A stretch of DNA of 64,000 nucleotides from Sinosporangium album. GTDB taxonomy: Bacteria; Actinomycetota; Actinomycetes; Streptosporangiales; Streptosporangiaceae. The position numbers were made by a program, and so were the translations under genes. Numbering within the stretch: the first letter of the stretch is position 1; every line of letters begins with the position of its first letter. The notes below the pieces were generated by a model. That model did not search any database, had not been told where the DNA came from, and saw only the letters and a list, made by a program, of their open reading frames with translations. Location: the NCBI RefSeq assembly GCF_900100605.1, contig NZ_FNCN01000004.1, positions 186,001 to 250,000 of the forward strand. Direction: 5' to 3'. Shown here one piece after another: positions 20,840-29,215 of this stretch.

Positions 20840-21581
20840 CGGCACCTCGCATTCCGGGTTTCTCGATATCTAACAGTGGCGAAACAGTAGCAACCTCTGT
20901 GACCCCTCACTAGAGGGGTATCCAAAGTGGCGGCATTTTATTGAGTGATGGGTGTGACGGAGAGGCACGTCGCGTCCCATCCGGTGCGGAGTGGGAGCGA
21001 GTCGAAGATGCTCTCTCCGAGGGAGGCTCAAACGGTCCCCCCACACGCCTATCGTTGTATTTGTCGGGGAATTGAGTCAGGAATCGCGGCCCTGAGCCGC
21101 GTGTCCGGCGTGTGGGGGTGAAAGTCGACAGCCCCCTCTCCGTGAGGGGATCACCGCAGGAGGCGGCGGTGAATCGGGCGACGTCGCGTTGCGATGGGTA
21201 ATCGATGAAATGCGTATCGTAGTCGCTGCTGCGGCGTAATAGTCAGCACCCCGGTTGACGGAGTTCGCGAACACAGTGAAAGGCATCGCAACCACTCAGA
21301 AGCATCCTCGGGGGAGGCGTTAGGAGAAGGCGATGCGTGCATAGTTTCCATGTCCAGTTGCATACTCTTTTGTATCCAATTTCTGGCATAGGTCTATGAA
21401 TGGAACTGCCGGAAGCTGAAGCGCGTCTTCTTTGGGTAGTGGGTCTTCTTCAGCCGCGCACGATGAGTCGCGGGCCGGACACGGCTTGTAGGTGACTTGT
21501 CGGAAATGGAAACCGGTTTCACAGGCGATCCTTGCGAATCCGGTGGAAGAACTCCCGGTGAGACCGTACGAGGGAGATCGG
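20840..21581. other. long non-coding interval with many inverted repeats
   Basis: About 740 bp without a credible gene separate the divergent sensor kinase and SWIM genes. It is unusually rich in perfect inverted repeats: ACCCCTC/GAGGGGT at 20902-20919; 12-bp arms at 21038-21049 and 21107-21118 enclosing a CGCGGC/GCCGCG hairpin at 21085-21101; CCCCTC/GAGGGG at 21133-21149; TCACCGC/GCGGTGA at 21151-21172; GCTGAAG/CTTCAGC at 21415-21454; palindrome GAAACCGGTTTC at 21509-21520. It may hold promoters for both genes and a structured RNA. I could not match it to a known riboswitch. Confidence 0.5.
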
Positions 21582-21926
21582 ATGACGTCCGTTCCGGAGC
21601 TGGTCGAAGTGGAGTTGGAGCGGGCCTGCGAGGCGGCCCGTGCGCGGGGGGCCGAGCTGGAGCGCGCCGGGGCGGTGCAGCTCGTCAGATACGCGCCGTC
21701 GGTGGTGACGGCCGAAGTGGACGACCATGCCGCTCATGTCGAGTTCGCCGTCGTGGACGGCGTGCTCACCTGCTTCTGCACCTGCCGGGACGGCCGAGCG
21801 GGCGAGTTCTGCGCACATTGCGTGGCCACCGCGCTCGCCGCCTGCCGACGGCGGGTGCGGTGGAGCGCAGGTCGTGACGGCGCCCGCCGCGCCGACCCCG
21901 ACGCGGGGCACGCGCAGCGGGCGTAG
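21582..21926 (+). CDS. SWIM zinc-finger domain protein
   Basis: Small protein (114 residues) with a SWIM-type zinc site: CFCTCRDGRAGEFCAHC fits C-x-C-x(n)-C-x-H, a fold that binds DNA or protein. The part before it (PSVVTAEVDDHAAHVEFAVVDGVLTC) forms the strands typical of SWIM domains. ATG 21582 has AGGGAG 5 bp upstream. It stands alone with a long leader and is followed by the EamA gene, which has its own promoter. Function unknown. Confidence 0.8.
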   Translation: MTSVPELVEVELERACEAARARGAELERAGAVQLVRYAPSVVTAEVDDHAAHVEFAVVDGVLTCFCTCRDGRAGEFCAHCVATALAACRRRVRWSAGRDGARRADPDAGHAQRA

Positions 21927-21972
21927 GGCAGGGAGGTCTAGGGCGTAAACCGACTTGTCGCACGTTGTCTTG

Positions 21973-21983
21973 TTGTCAGACAA
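21973..21983. promoter_or_regulatory. candidate GntR (FCD-type) operator before the EamA transporter gene
   Basis: TTGTCAGACAA is a perfect 5-1-5 palindrome that fits the TNGTNNNACNA pattern typical of FCD-class GntR regulators such as FadR and LldR. It directly precedes the transporter start, and the gene after the transporter is such a regulator. A possible promoter (TTGTCG 21955-21960, GACAAT 21979-21984) overlaps it. Confidence 0.55.
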
Positions 21984-21984
21984 T

Positions 21985-22875
21985 ATGCCGATGATGCGTC
22001 ATGGACCCCGCATGGTGGTCGCCGCCGGCGTGCTGTGGGGCACCGCGGCCACGGCGGGCACGATCGCGCTGCAGGCCGGGGTGGCGGCCGAGCCGCGCTC
22101 CCTGGCCGCGGCGCGCCTGGTGATCGGCGGAGCGGCGCTGGCCCTCGTGGCGGGAGCCGCGGCCTGGGGAGTGCTCCGCCGCCACCCGGTGACGATCCTG
22201 CTCGGCGCGGCGGCCGTCGCCGCCTACCAGCTCTGTTACTTCGCGGCCGTGGCCAGAACCGGCGTCGCGGTCGCGACCGTGGTCGCCATCGGCAGCGGCC
22301 CGGTCTTCACCGGGCTGCTGTCCTTCCTGTACGACCGGGTCAGGCCGACGCGGCGATGGGTTCTCGCCACGGGGGCGGCGGTGGCGGGCAGTGCCGTACT
22401 GATCGTCGGTGGCGACGCGCGGGTGGGCGGCGAGGTGCTGTCCGGCGTGCTGCTGGCGCTGGGCGGCGGTGTGCTCTACGCGTTCTACGCGGTCACCGCG
22501 GCCCGGGTGATCGGCTGGGGGTCCGACTCCAACGCCGTGATGGGCGCGATGTTCGGCGGTGCGGCGGTCTTCATGGCGCCGCTGCTCCTGGTCTTCGGCG
22601 CCTCCTGGCTGACCGGCCCCGCCGGCCTGACCGTCGCGCTCTACCTCGGCATCGCGACCACCGCCCTGGCCTACGTGCTGTACGGCAAGGGCCTGCGCAC
22701 CACGCCCGTCGCCTCGGCGGCCACGCTGGCGCTGGCCGAGCCGGCGGTGGCGGCGCTGCTGGGCTTCGCCGTACTGAATGAGCCGTTGACGGTGATGTCG
22801 GCCTCGGGGCTTGCCCTGCTCGGGGTCGGACTTGTCGTGGTGGCCCTGCCCGAGAGGGCACAATCGACGGTGTGA
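21985..22875 (+). CDS. EamA family transporter
   Basis: Drug/metabolite transporter superfamily, ten predicted helices in two EamA repeats (AAGVLWGTAATAGTIALQAG at the start of the first; ATTALAYVLYGKGLRTTPVASA in the second), about 296 residues. The substrate is unknown. Several in-frame ATGs compete as starts (21985, 21991, 21994). The putative promoter would place transcription start at about 21991, so a leaderless message from 21991 or 21994 is possible. It overlaps the GntR regulator gene by 4 bp, so both form one operon. Confidence 0.85.
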   Translation: MPMMRHGPRMVVAAGVLWGTAATAGTIALQAGVAAEPRSLAAARLVIGGAALALVAGAAAWGVLRRHPVTILLGAAAVAAYQLCYFAAVARTGVAVATVVAIGSGPVFTGLLSFLYDRVRPTRRWVLATGAAVAGSAVLIVGGDARVGGEVLSGVLLALGGGVLYAFYAVTAARVIGWGSDSNAVMGAMFGGAAVFMAPLLLVFGASWLTGPAGLTVALYLGIATTALAYVLYGKGLRTTPVASAATLALAEPAVAALLGFAVLNEPLTVMSASGLALLGVGLVVVALPERAQSTV

Positions 22876-23495
22876 TCCTTCCCCTGCGGCCCGTCTCCGC
22901 GGTCGACGCATTGGCCGACGCGCTGCGCGGACGCGTGCTGTCGGGTGAGATCGCGCCGGGGACGCCGCTGCCGGAGCAGGAACTCGCGGCGGCGTACGGC
23001 GTGGCCAGGCCGACGGTTCGCGAGGCGCTCGCCGTCCTCGTGCATGAGGGGTTGCTCCGCAGGGAGCGCAACCGCAGCGCCTATGTGCCGGAGGTGACCG
23101 CGGCCGATCTGGCGGATTTGATGTTCGTGCGGGCGGCGCTGGAGGACCTCATGGCGGAGAGGCTCTGCGGGCGGCGGGTCGAGGCCGCCGAGCGGGCCCT
23201 CGACCGCATGGGGGCCCTGAGGTCCGACGCGCCCTGGTCGGAGATCGTGGCCGAGCACATGGCGTTCCACCACGCGTTGATCGACGCGGTGGGGAGCCCG
23301 CGGCTTTCGCGGCTCTACGGTGTGCTGGCGGCGGAGATGCGGCTGGGGGTGGTGCGCATGCGGCGGATGTATGAGGACCGGGAGGTGCTGGTGGCCGAGC
23401 ACCGGGCCCTGCTGGAGGCGATCTCGCGGGGGCCGGTCGACGCCGCGCGGGCGGCCGTCGCCTCACATCTCGACCATACGTGGGGTGAGGTTTGA
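22872..23495 (+). CDS. GntR family regulator with FCD ligand domain
   Basis: Transcription factor of 207 residues: winged helix at about 8-70 (ALRGRVLSGEIAPGTPLPEQELAAAYGVARPTVREAL), then an all-helical FCD domain with the usual metal-binding residues (FHHALIDAVG, EHRALLEAI, SHLDHTW). GTG 22872 overlaps the transporter stop as GTGA. With the TTGTCAGACAA site before the transporter this looks like a self-contained, ligand-controlled exporter operon. The ligand is probably a small organic acid, as in other FCD proteins (inference). Confidence 0.88.
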   Translation: MILPLRPVSAVDALADALRGRVLSGEIAPGTPLPEQELAAAYGVARPTVREALAVLVHEGLLRRERNRSAYVPEVTAADLADLMFVRAALEDLMAERLCGRRVEAAERALDRMGALRSDAPWSEIVAEHMAFHHALIDAVGSPRLSRLYGVLAAEMRLGVVRMRRMYEDREVLVAEHRALLEAISRGPVDAARAAVASHLDHTWGEV

Positions 23496-23541
23496 CCGTG
23501 TCTCTTGCACCGGGGGCGTGGAAGTCGTCACAATCGCGGCC

Positions 23542-23949
23542 ATGCACGGCGACCCAATGCCGGACTCCTATGTGTACGTGACCGAGGAAGGCGTGACCCG
23601 TCACTACGCCGACGGCAGCGTTGAGGCCCTCGCGTGGGAAGACGTGGTCGAAGTCCGTGTCGGTGGTGATTTAGAGGTGGATGTGCACTACATCCTTCTG
23701 GACCGTGAGGGCCAGGGGTGCGTGGTGCCCCGCTCCGCCACCGACGCGTCGTTCCTCGCCAGGCTCCGCTACCTGCCCGACTTCGACCTCGACAGGCTCG
23801 CCCTCGCGGTCGAGCAGGCGGTGGATGCGGTGGATGCGGTGGATGGGGACGAGTCGGACGCCGACGGCGATGCCGTTGATGTTGTTGATGTCGTGGTCTG
23901 GCGCAGTCCCGACCCGCCCGCACCCCTACCCGATCTGGAATACGACTGA
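23542..23949 (+). CDS. hypothetical protein
   Basis: Protein of 135 residues, not recognised. The first 90 residues alternate strands and short turns (SYVYVTEEGVTRHYADGS, VEVRVGGDLEVDVHYILLD), then comes an acidic, low-complexity tail with a VDA repeat encoded by three copies of a 9-bp unit (23820-23846). No signal peptide. A possible promoter TTGCAC (23505-23510) and CACAAT (23529-23534) would put transcription start almost on ATG 23542, so translation could be leaderless. It converges on the GH26-like gene. Confidence 0.6.
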   Translation: MHGDPMPDSYVYVTEEGVTRHYADGSVEALAWEDVVEVRVGGDLEVDVHYILLDREGQGCVVPRSATDASFLARLRYLPDFDLDRLALAVEQAVDAVDAVDGDESDADGDAVDVVDVVVWRSPDPPAPLPDLEYD

Positions 23950-23963
23950 TACCGGGGAGATCC

Positions 23964-25553
23964 TCAGTCGTCCTGGTTCAAATAGCTGTCCAGACCTGCG
24001 AGGGCGTAGCCTTGCCACCCTTCGGTGGTGAGGGAGTACGGCATATTGGGCCGGTCGAAGTAGAGCACGGCTCGGATTTTCGGGAGCCGCTTGAGATCGT
24101 CCGCCATATCCTTGAAGTAGGCCTCCTGGCACTTCTTGCCGAAGCCGAACTCCATGATCCCGTAGTTCTTCTCGCGCGCTCCCTGTCCGAGGAGACCGGC
24201 CTCTAGTCGGGAGTAGAACCGGTTCAGGGTCGCGTAGGCCGAACCGTGGGCGCAGCCGTTGTCGTAGGGGTCCCAGGAGATCCAGTCGACGTACTCGTCT
24301 CCCGGATAGGACTCCGTGTAGATCGCGTCGTCTTTCGCGAAGCCCCCTACGACGTAGTTCCAGGAAACGTTTGACACACCTTCCTTGACAAAAAGATCAT
24401 GGACGTGCCGCCACATCTGCTTATAGCCGGCCAGCCATGCCTTTCTGAAGGGGCCGTTCTCCATCCACTCGACCTGGCTATCGATTTCTCCGGAGATATC
24501 CACGACAAGCTGTCCCGGGAAGGATTTGAAGCGTTTGGCGATCGCTTTCAGCAGCGGATCGAATCTGCCCGAGGCGACGTCCTTGGGGTGGAACCACTCG
24601 CCGGTGAAGTCCGTGGGCACGTTGGGGTCGGTGAAGGTCGCCGGTTTGGGCAGCGGCACGCCGTTGAAGGAGGTCGGGCATGTGCCGAAGCAGCCGCTGT
24701 CGAACTGGAGGAACAGCACCCTGTCGCGGGCGAGTTCGGCGTCGCGCTTGCTCGGCCAGCTCACCGTTTGGTTGGGGGAGGAGCCGGTGAGCTGGGAGAA
24801 GCTGTAGTAGCGCCGGAAGGCGTCGAACTTGCGGGGCACCGTGCTGGACGTGAGCTGGGTGCTCTCGTGGGCGGTGATGTCGGCGTTTCCTGAGCGGTAC
24901 AGCCCCCACAGGGCGCCGTCGCAGGCGGGGGTGACGGTGTCCGCGGTGAGATCCGCCCCGGCGCTGATCACCAGCTCTGGGGCCTGGTCCAGCACGGTGT
25001 TCTCGCGCGAGGCGAAGTCGACGTGGGTCTTGCCCTGATGGGTGATGGCGAAGGAGATCTCGCCCGCCTTCGTCACCGCGCTCGACACGTCGAAGGTCGC
25101 CCACTTGCCGGCTTGCAGGCCGCGGGCCGTGGCGACCGGCTTGCCGACGTCGGGTCGCTCGTCCCACAGCGTGTCCTCATCCCACGCCTCGGGGTCGGTC
25201 GTGCTGACCGTGGTGATCTCGCTCTCCGCCGTGGACGTGCGCGCCAAGAGGCGGAGGGAGACGCTGACGCCGCAGGTGGAGGGCGGCAGCTTCGGCACGG
25301 TGAATTTCAGGAGGGCTCGGCGCTCGCCGGGGGAGGCCCCGGTGCGCAGGCGCCATTCGTCGCCTTTGGCGACGTGGCGGTCATGGGTCGTGACGTAGGT
25401 GTCTTCGCTCACCGGGACGACGACGTCGGAGGTCGCCTGGTTCCTGGCCTTCACCTCGTCGCCGGGGGTGAGGAGAGCCGCAACACTGACGAGTGCGGCT
25501 CCGGCGGCGCTCGTGGTGATAAGCGTACGTCTAGCTCGCGGGGCACTCATCAT
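23964..25553 (-). CDS. secreted DNRLRE-domain protein with GH26-like glycosidase domain
   Basis: Exported protein of 529 residues. A signal peptide is seen at about 1-33 (ARRTLITTSAAGAALVSVAAL). A DNRLRE/CBM-like jelly-roll follows (about 45-200: VVVPVSEDTYVTTHDRHV, GERRALLKFTVP). The C-terminal half resembles GH26 endo-glycanases, with candidate catalytic glutamates in VDISGEIDSQVEW and YGIMEFGFGKK. ATG 25553 follows GAGGTGAAG. It is divergent from the initiating sugar transferase of the polysaccharide locus, so it may trim or release that polymer (inference). Substrate not known. Confidence 0.75.
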   Translation of the reverse strand: MMSAPRARRTLITTSAAGAALVSVAALLTPGDEVKARNQATSDVVVPVSEDTYVTTHDRHVAKGDEWRLRTGASPGERRALLKFTVPKLPPSTCGVSVSLRLLARTSTAESEITTVSTTDPEAWDEDTLWDERPDVGKPVATARGLQAGKWATFDVSSAVTKAGEISFAITHQGKTHVDFASRENTVLDQAPELVISAGADLTADTVTPACDGALWGLYRSGNADITAHESTQLTSSTVPRKFDAFRRYYSFSQLTGSSPNQTVSWPSKRDAELARDRVLFLQFDSGCFGTCPTSFNGVPLPKPATFTDPNVPTDFTGEWFHPKDVASGRFDPLLKAIAKRFKSFPGQLVVDISGEIDSQVEWMENGPFRKAWLAGYKQMWRHVHDLFVKEGVSNVSWNYVVGGFAKDDAIYTESYPGDEYVDWISWDPYDNGCAHGSAYATLNRFYSRLEAGLLGQGAREKNYGIMEFGFGKKCQEAYFKDMADDLKRLPKIRAVLYFDRPNMPYSLTTEGWQGYALAGLDSYLNQDD

Positions 25554-25648
25554 CTTCACCTCAAGACTGATTTCGTAACTCCTCGTGGGACTAAGCATGG
25601 CCCACAACTTCCACGTTCACCTGTCAAGTGGTGAAATGTCTGCGCATT

Positions 25649-25662
25649 GTCCACATGTGGAC
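25649..25662. promoter_or_regulatory. perfect palindrome in a divergent promoter region
   Basis: GTCCACATGTGGAC is a perfect 14-bp palindrome between the GH26-like gene (start 25553, minus) and the sugar transferase gene (start 25735, plus). Its position suits an operator controlling both directions. The regulator is unknown, and no regulator gene lies in the locus. Confidence 0.4.
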
Positions 25663-25734
25663 GTTAGTAGGGCCTTTACACCAAAGTCATGATCATTCTA
25701 CGCTCACGAAATAGGCCTGACAGCTTCGAGTTCG

Positions 25735-27261
25735 ATGACAACCCAGGCGGCGGGTGGGGCGTCTGTTAGGCGTGGGGTGGGAGAGTCAGATCGCGAGGCG
25801 AGGATGACCGCTGTTGCCGACGGAGCATTCCGTACGGATGTGTCCCGAGCGCCCTGGGACAGCAAGGAGTGGGAGCAAGGCTATGTGACGGGCGCGGTGC
25901 TGGGCGATCTCGCCTGCTCGGCGGTGGCGTTCGCCGGCCTCATCGGCGTGCGCCTGCTCATGGACGCCTTCTACTGGCCCGAACTGCCGCTGGGCGTGTT
26001 GCTTGCCCTGCTATGGCCGTTAGCCGTGGCGTTCGCCGGCGGCTACCAGTCCCATCGCGTCGGCGACGGGCCGGACGAGTACCGCTCGGTGCTCCAGGCC
26101 GCCGCGGCGATGGCGTCCCTCGTCGCGATCGTCGCCTACGTGACGCAGACGCCGGTCGCCCGCAGCTACGTGATGATCGGCTTTCCCCTGCTCGCCATCA
26201 CCGGCTGCCTCTTCCGGTACGGCTGGCGCAAACGCCTCCACCACCGCAGATCCCAGGGTGAGTGCCTGCGCCGGATGGTGGTCGTCGGCCACCCGGGCAG
26301 TGTCTCCGATCTCATCCGCCAGCTTCGCCGCGAGCGCTACCACGGCATGCAGGTCGTCGCCGTATGCCTGCCGGAGTACCCGCTGGGCAGCCTGGACTGC
26401 GAGATCGACGGTGTGCCCGTGCTCGGCGACTTCGCGGACGTGGCCGAGGTGGTGACGAAGGTGTCGGGCGATGCGGTGGCCGTACTCGCCTGCCCGGAAC
26501 TCGACGGTATCGCGCTGCGCCGTATGGCGTGGCGGTTGGCGGAGACCGACACCGACCTGTTCGTCGCCTCGGCGCTGATGGACGTGGCCGGCCCGCGGAC
26601 CAGCGTGCGCCCGGTGGCCGGGCTGCCGCTGCTGCACGTCGAGCACCCCGTCCTGTCGGGCATGCGGCAGAGCGTGAAGAACGCCTTCGACCGCCTGGTC
26701 GCCGGGCTGGTGCTCCTGCTTCTGTCGCCGCTGCTTCTCGCCATCGTGGTGATGATCCGCTCCACGAGCGAGGGCCCCGCTCTCTTCACCCAGGTCAGAG
26801 TGGGCAAGAACGGGCGGGAGTTCCTGGTCTTCAAATTCCGCACCATGATCGTGGAGGCGGAAAGAGTCCGAGTCGACCTCGCGGCACTCGATGAGGGCAA
26901 CGGGGTGCTCTTCAAGATGAGGAACGATCCACGCGTCACGAGGATCGGCACTTGGTTGCGCCGCTATTCGCTGGACGAGCTCCCCCAGCTTCTCAATGTC
27001 CTGCGCGGTGATATGTCGCTGGTGGGGCCGCGTCCACCGCTGCCGTCAGAGGTCGCGCAGTACGGCACCGACGTGCACCGCAGGCTGGTCGTCAAGCCGG
27101 GAATGACGGGATTGTGGCAGGTCAGCGGGCGTTCCGACCTGTCGTGGGAGGAGTCGGTGAGGCTGGATCTCCGCTACGTGGAGAACTGGTCGCTGACCCT
27201 GGACCTGCAGATCCTCTGGAAGACCTGGGCCGCCGTGGTCCGCGGTACCGGCGCATACTGA
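25735..27261 (+). CDS. polyprenyl glycosylphosphotransferase that starts exopolysaccharide synthesis
   Basis: Transfers a sugar-1-phosphate to a lipid carrier as the first step of repeat-unit assembly. N-terminal membrane helices lie at about 45-150, a nucleotide-sugar-binding-like region follows (RRMVVVGHPGSVSDL), and the C-terminal bacterial sugar transferase domain carries FDRLVAGLVLLLLSPLL, VGKNGREFLVFKFRTM, LPQLLNVLRGDMSLVGPRPP and MTGLWQVSGRSDLSW. It has 508 residues from ATG 25735; ATG 25804 is an alternative. It is the first gene of the Wzx/Wzy-type locus. The sugar is not predictable with confidence. Confidence 0.92.
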   Translation: MTTQAAGGASVRRGVGESDREARMTAVADGAFRTDVSRAPWDSKEWEQGYVTGAVLGDLACSAVAFAGLIGVRLLMDAFYWPELPLGVLLALLWPLAVAFAGGYQSHRVGDGPDEYRSVLQAAAAMASLVAIVAYVTQTPVARSYVMIGFPLLAITGCLFRYGWRKRLHHRRSQGECLRRMVVVGHPGSVSDLIRQLRRERYHGMQVVAVCLPEYPLGSLDCEIDGVPVLGDFADVAEVVTKVSGDAVAVLACPELDGIALRRMAWRLAETDTDLFVASALMDVAGPRTSVRPVAGLPLLHVEHPVLSGMRQSVKNAFDRLVAGLVLLLLSPLLLAIVVMIRSTSEGPALFTQVRVGKNGREFLVFKFRTMIVEAERVRVDLAALDEGNGVLFKMRNDPRVTRIGTWLRRYSLDELPQLLNVLRGDMSLVGPRPPLPSEVAQYGTDVHRRLVVKPGMTGLWQVSGRSDLSWEESVRLDLRYVENWSLTLDLQILWKTWAAVVRGTGAY

Positions 27262-27295
27262 AGCGGCGGCTTTTCGCTACGTTTGACTGTTCAGT

Positions 27296-27323
27296 CCTGT
27301 CCGATGCAGATATATAGGACAGG
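27296..27323. repeat. inverted repeat between sugar transferase and kinase-like genes
   Basis: CCTGTCC and GGACAGG are perfect 7-bp arms around a 14-base AT-rich centre that contains TATATA. This may be an attenuator-like hairpin or an operator of the downstream genes; the 184-bp gap here suggests a separate promoter for the following operon. Confidence 0.35.
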
Positions 27324-27445
27324 CGCGAAAAATGGTCTTATTATGAAAAGGGAAGATTTAGGCATGAGGTAAAGCATGAAGAATGCTCTTACGCTCCTAT
27401 GTGTCTGAGTTTTCCGATTCGTAATGACCAGATGGTGGGATCTCC

Positions 27446-28738
27446 GTGCAACCGATGAGTGACGATGGCCGACCCGCCGCCCCGAGCCATGCCCTGCGTG
27501 CTCTCATGACGCAGCTATGGCTCTCCGAGGACCCCGGCGACGGCTGGCCGGTGCGGGTAGCGCTCGACCACGTGCCGGAGGGCGGACGCCCCGTCGAGCG
27601 CTACGCGGTGACGCCGGACCCCGCCAGGGCCAGGTTCCTGGTGCCCCTGGCCACGCAGGTCTCGGCCGCCGCCTCGGTGAGCCGCTACAACGGCCTGAGG
27701 GCACCCAAACTGCGCGCCTCCCGCGCCCTGCTCGGAGCCGGATTCAGGTCCGGGATCGCACAGCGCCTGCTCCGCAGCCGCCTCGTCGTGGCCATCGACC
27801 GGGACACACCGGACCACATGCTCACCGAGTACCTCCCGACCCGCCACCTCGCTCGGGCGCTGGGCGTGGACCTCGTCGCCGGCATCAGCGTGCGCGACCC
27901 CGACCCCAACCTCAAGCCGATCCTCCAGCTGTTCCGCGTGACCGACGGGGCCCCGGCGGGGTTCGCCAAGGTCGGCTGGAACGCCGCCACGCGGACCCTC
28001 GTCAGTAGGGAGGCCGCGGCGATGGGCCTGGTGCGCGACGCCGTACCCGTGCGCGTGCCCAGAGTGCTCCACCACGGTTCGTGGCAGGGCAGAGTGATCA
28101 CGGTCGTCGAACCGCTGCCCCAGAGCGTGAGCCGCCACACCGACCCCGATCGGCCGCTCGACCCGGCCATCCCGCTCGCCATCGCCGAGAGCACCGGCAC
28201 GTTCACCAAAAACCTCGGCGACTCGACCTACTGGCACGAGCTCACCGGTCAGGCCAGGGAACTGTCGGTGTCCAAGCTCGGCGACGACCTGCGCACAACC
28301 GCGGCGGCCGTCGCCGCCGCGATGGAGGCGGTCGAAGCCTCCCACGGCCTCACCGAACTGCGCTTCGCGCGCTGGCACGGGGACTGGACACCATGGAACG
28401 TCGGCTGGGTCGGCAAGGAGCTCTGGGTATGGGACTGGGAGCACAGCGCGCCCGCCGTACCACTCGGCTTCGACCTGCTCAACTGGCGGTTCCAGGTGGC
28501 GGTCGCGCAGCGCGGGCTGCCGCTGCGCACCGGCGTGAGGGACGCCTTCACCTCCGCGCGGGACGAACTGCCGGCCATCGGCGTCCCGGGTGAGGTCAGG
28601 GAACTGGTGGCCTGGCTCTACCTCTTGGAGATGTTCGTCCGCACATGCCGGCTTCGCGCGGGCGGCGGTGGATGGCACTCCCAGATCTTCCCCGAGGCCA
28701 TACTCGGGGTTCTCGGCGAACTGCGGGCGGCGGTGTGA
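27446..28738 (+). CDS. aminoglycoside phosphotransferase-fold protein
   Basis: Kinase-like protein of 430 residues. The C-terminal half has the APH/choline-kinase catalytic loop and metal site: ARWHGDWTPWNVGW followed by LWVWDWEHSA. The N-terminal 150 residues are family-specific. It could phosphorylate a sugar or small molecule for the neighbouring polysaccharide locus, but the substrate cannot be read from the sequence. GTG 27446 has GGTGGGA 5 bp upstream; ATG 27455 is an alternative. It is followed after 26 bp by the split glycosyltransferase genes. Confidence 0.78.
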   Translation: MQPMSDDGRPAAPSHALRALMTQLWLSEDPGDGWPVRVALDHVPEGGRPVERYAVTPDPARARFLVPLATQVSAAASVSRYNGLRAPKLRASRALLGAGFRSGIAQRLLRSRLVVAIDRDTPDHMLTEYLPTRHLARALGVDLVAGISVRDPDPNLKPILQLFRVTDGAPAGFAKVGWNAATRTLVSREAAAMGLVRDAVPVRVPRVLHHGSWQGRVITVVEPLPQSVSRHTDPDRPLDPAIPLAIAESTGTFTKNLGDSTYWHELTGQARELSVSKLGDDLRTTAAAVAAAMEAVEASHGLTELRFARWHGDWTPWNVGWVGKELWVWDWEHSAPAVPLGFDLLNWRFQVAVAQRGLPLRTGVRDAFTSARDELPAIGVPGEVRELVAWLYLLEMFVRTCRLRAGGGGWHSQIFPEAILGVLGELRAAV

Positions 28739-28764
28739 CCCGGCGCCGTGGAAGGTGGCATTGA

Positions 28765-29214
28765 GTGAAGGTGCTTTTCGTGTGCTCGGGTGGCGGGCAC
28801 CTCGGACAGCTCTACCGGTTGCGGTCGTGGTGGCAGGGTGAGCAACGGCATTGGGTGACCTTCCGGCAGGCCGACGCGGTGTCGCTGCTGGCGGAGGAGA
28901 AGGTCACCTGGGCCTACCATCCGACCACGCGCAACATCCCCAACCTGCTGCGCAACCTGATGCTCGCCTTCCGGCTCCTTCCGCGCTACAAACCCGACGT
29001 CATCGTCAGCAGCGGCGCGGGCGTCGCCTATCCGTTCTTTCTGCTCGCCAAGCTGTACGGCTGCCGCACGGTCTACCTGGAGGTCTACGACCGCATCGAC
29101 TCGGGCACCCTGACCGGGAAACTGTGCTATCCGCTGTCCGACCTGTTCCTGCTCCAGTGGCCCGAGCAGCGCGAGGCGTATCCCAAGGGTGTCGTCGTTG
29201 GGCAGGTGATGTGA
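28765..29214 (+). CDS. Alg14/PssD-like glycosyltransferase subunit
   Basis: Membrane-anchoring half of a two-part GT-B glycosyltransferase (149 residues). The glycine-rich start VLFVCSGGGHLGQLYRL, the segment PDVIVSSGAGVAYPFFLLAKLYG and the end YPKGVVVGQVM match the PssD/Cps14F/Alg14 family. GTG 28765 is the start. It ends one base before the next gene, which encodes the catalytic half, so the two act together on the lipid-linked primer. Confidence 0.88.
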   Translation: MKVLFVCSGGGHLGQLYRLRSWWQGEQRHWVTFRQADAVSLLAEEKVTWAYHPTTRNIPNLLRNLMLAFRLLPRYKPDVIVSSGAGVAYPFFLLAKLYGCRTVYLEVYDRIDSGTLTGKLCYPLSDLFLLQWPEQREAYPKGVVVGQVM

Positions 29215-29215
29215 C

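Noticed and set aside
21037-21149. 6C RNA
   Set aside because: C-runs are present, but they lie in stems rather than in hairpin loops as in the 6C class.
20840-21581. c-di-AMP (ydaO-type) or cobalamin riboswitch in the long intergenic region
   Set aside because: GGGGGTGAAA followed by CGACAGC recalls ydaO pieces, but spacing and the other conserved blocks are wrong, and the cobalamin-box core is absent.
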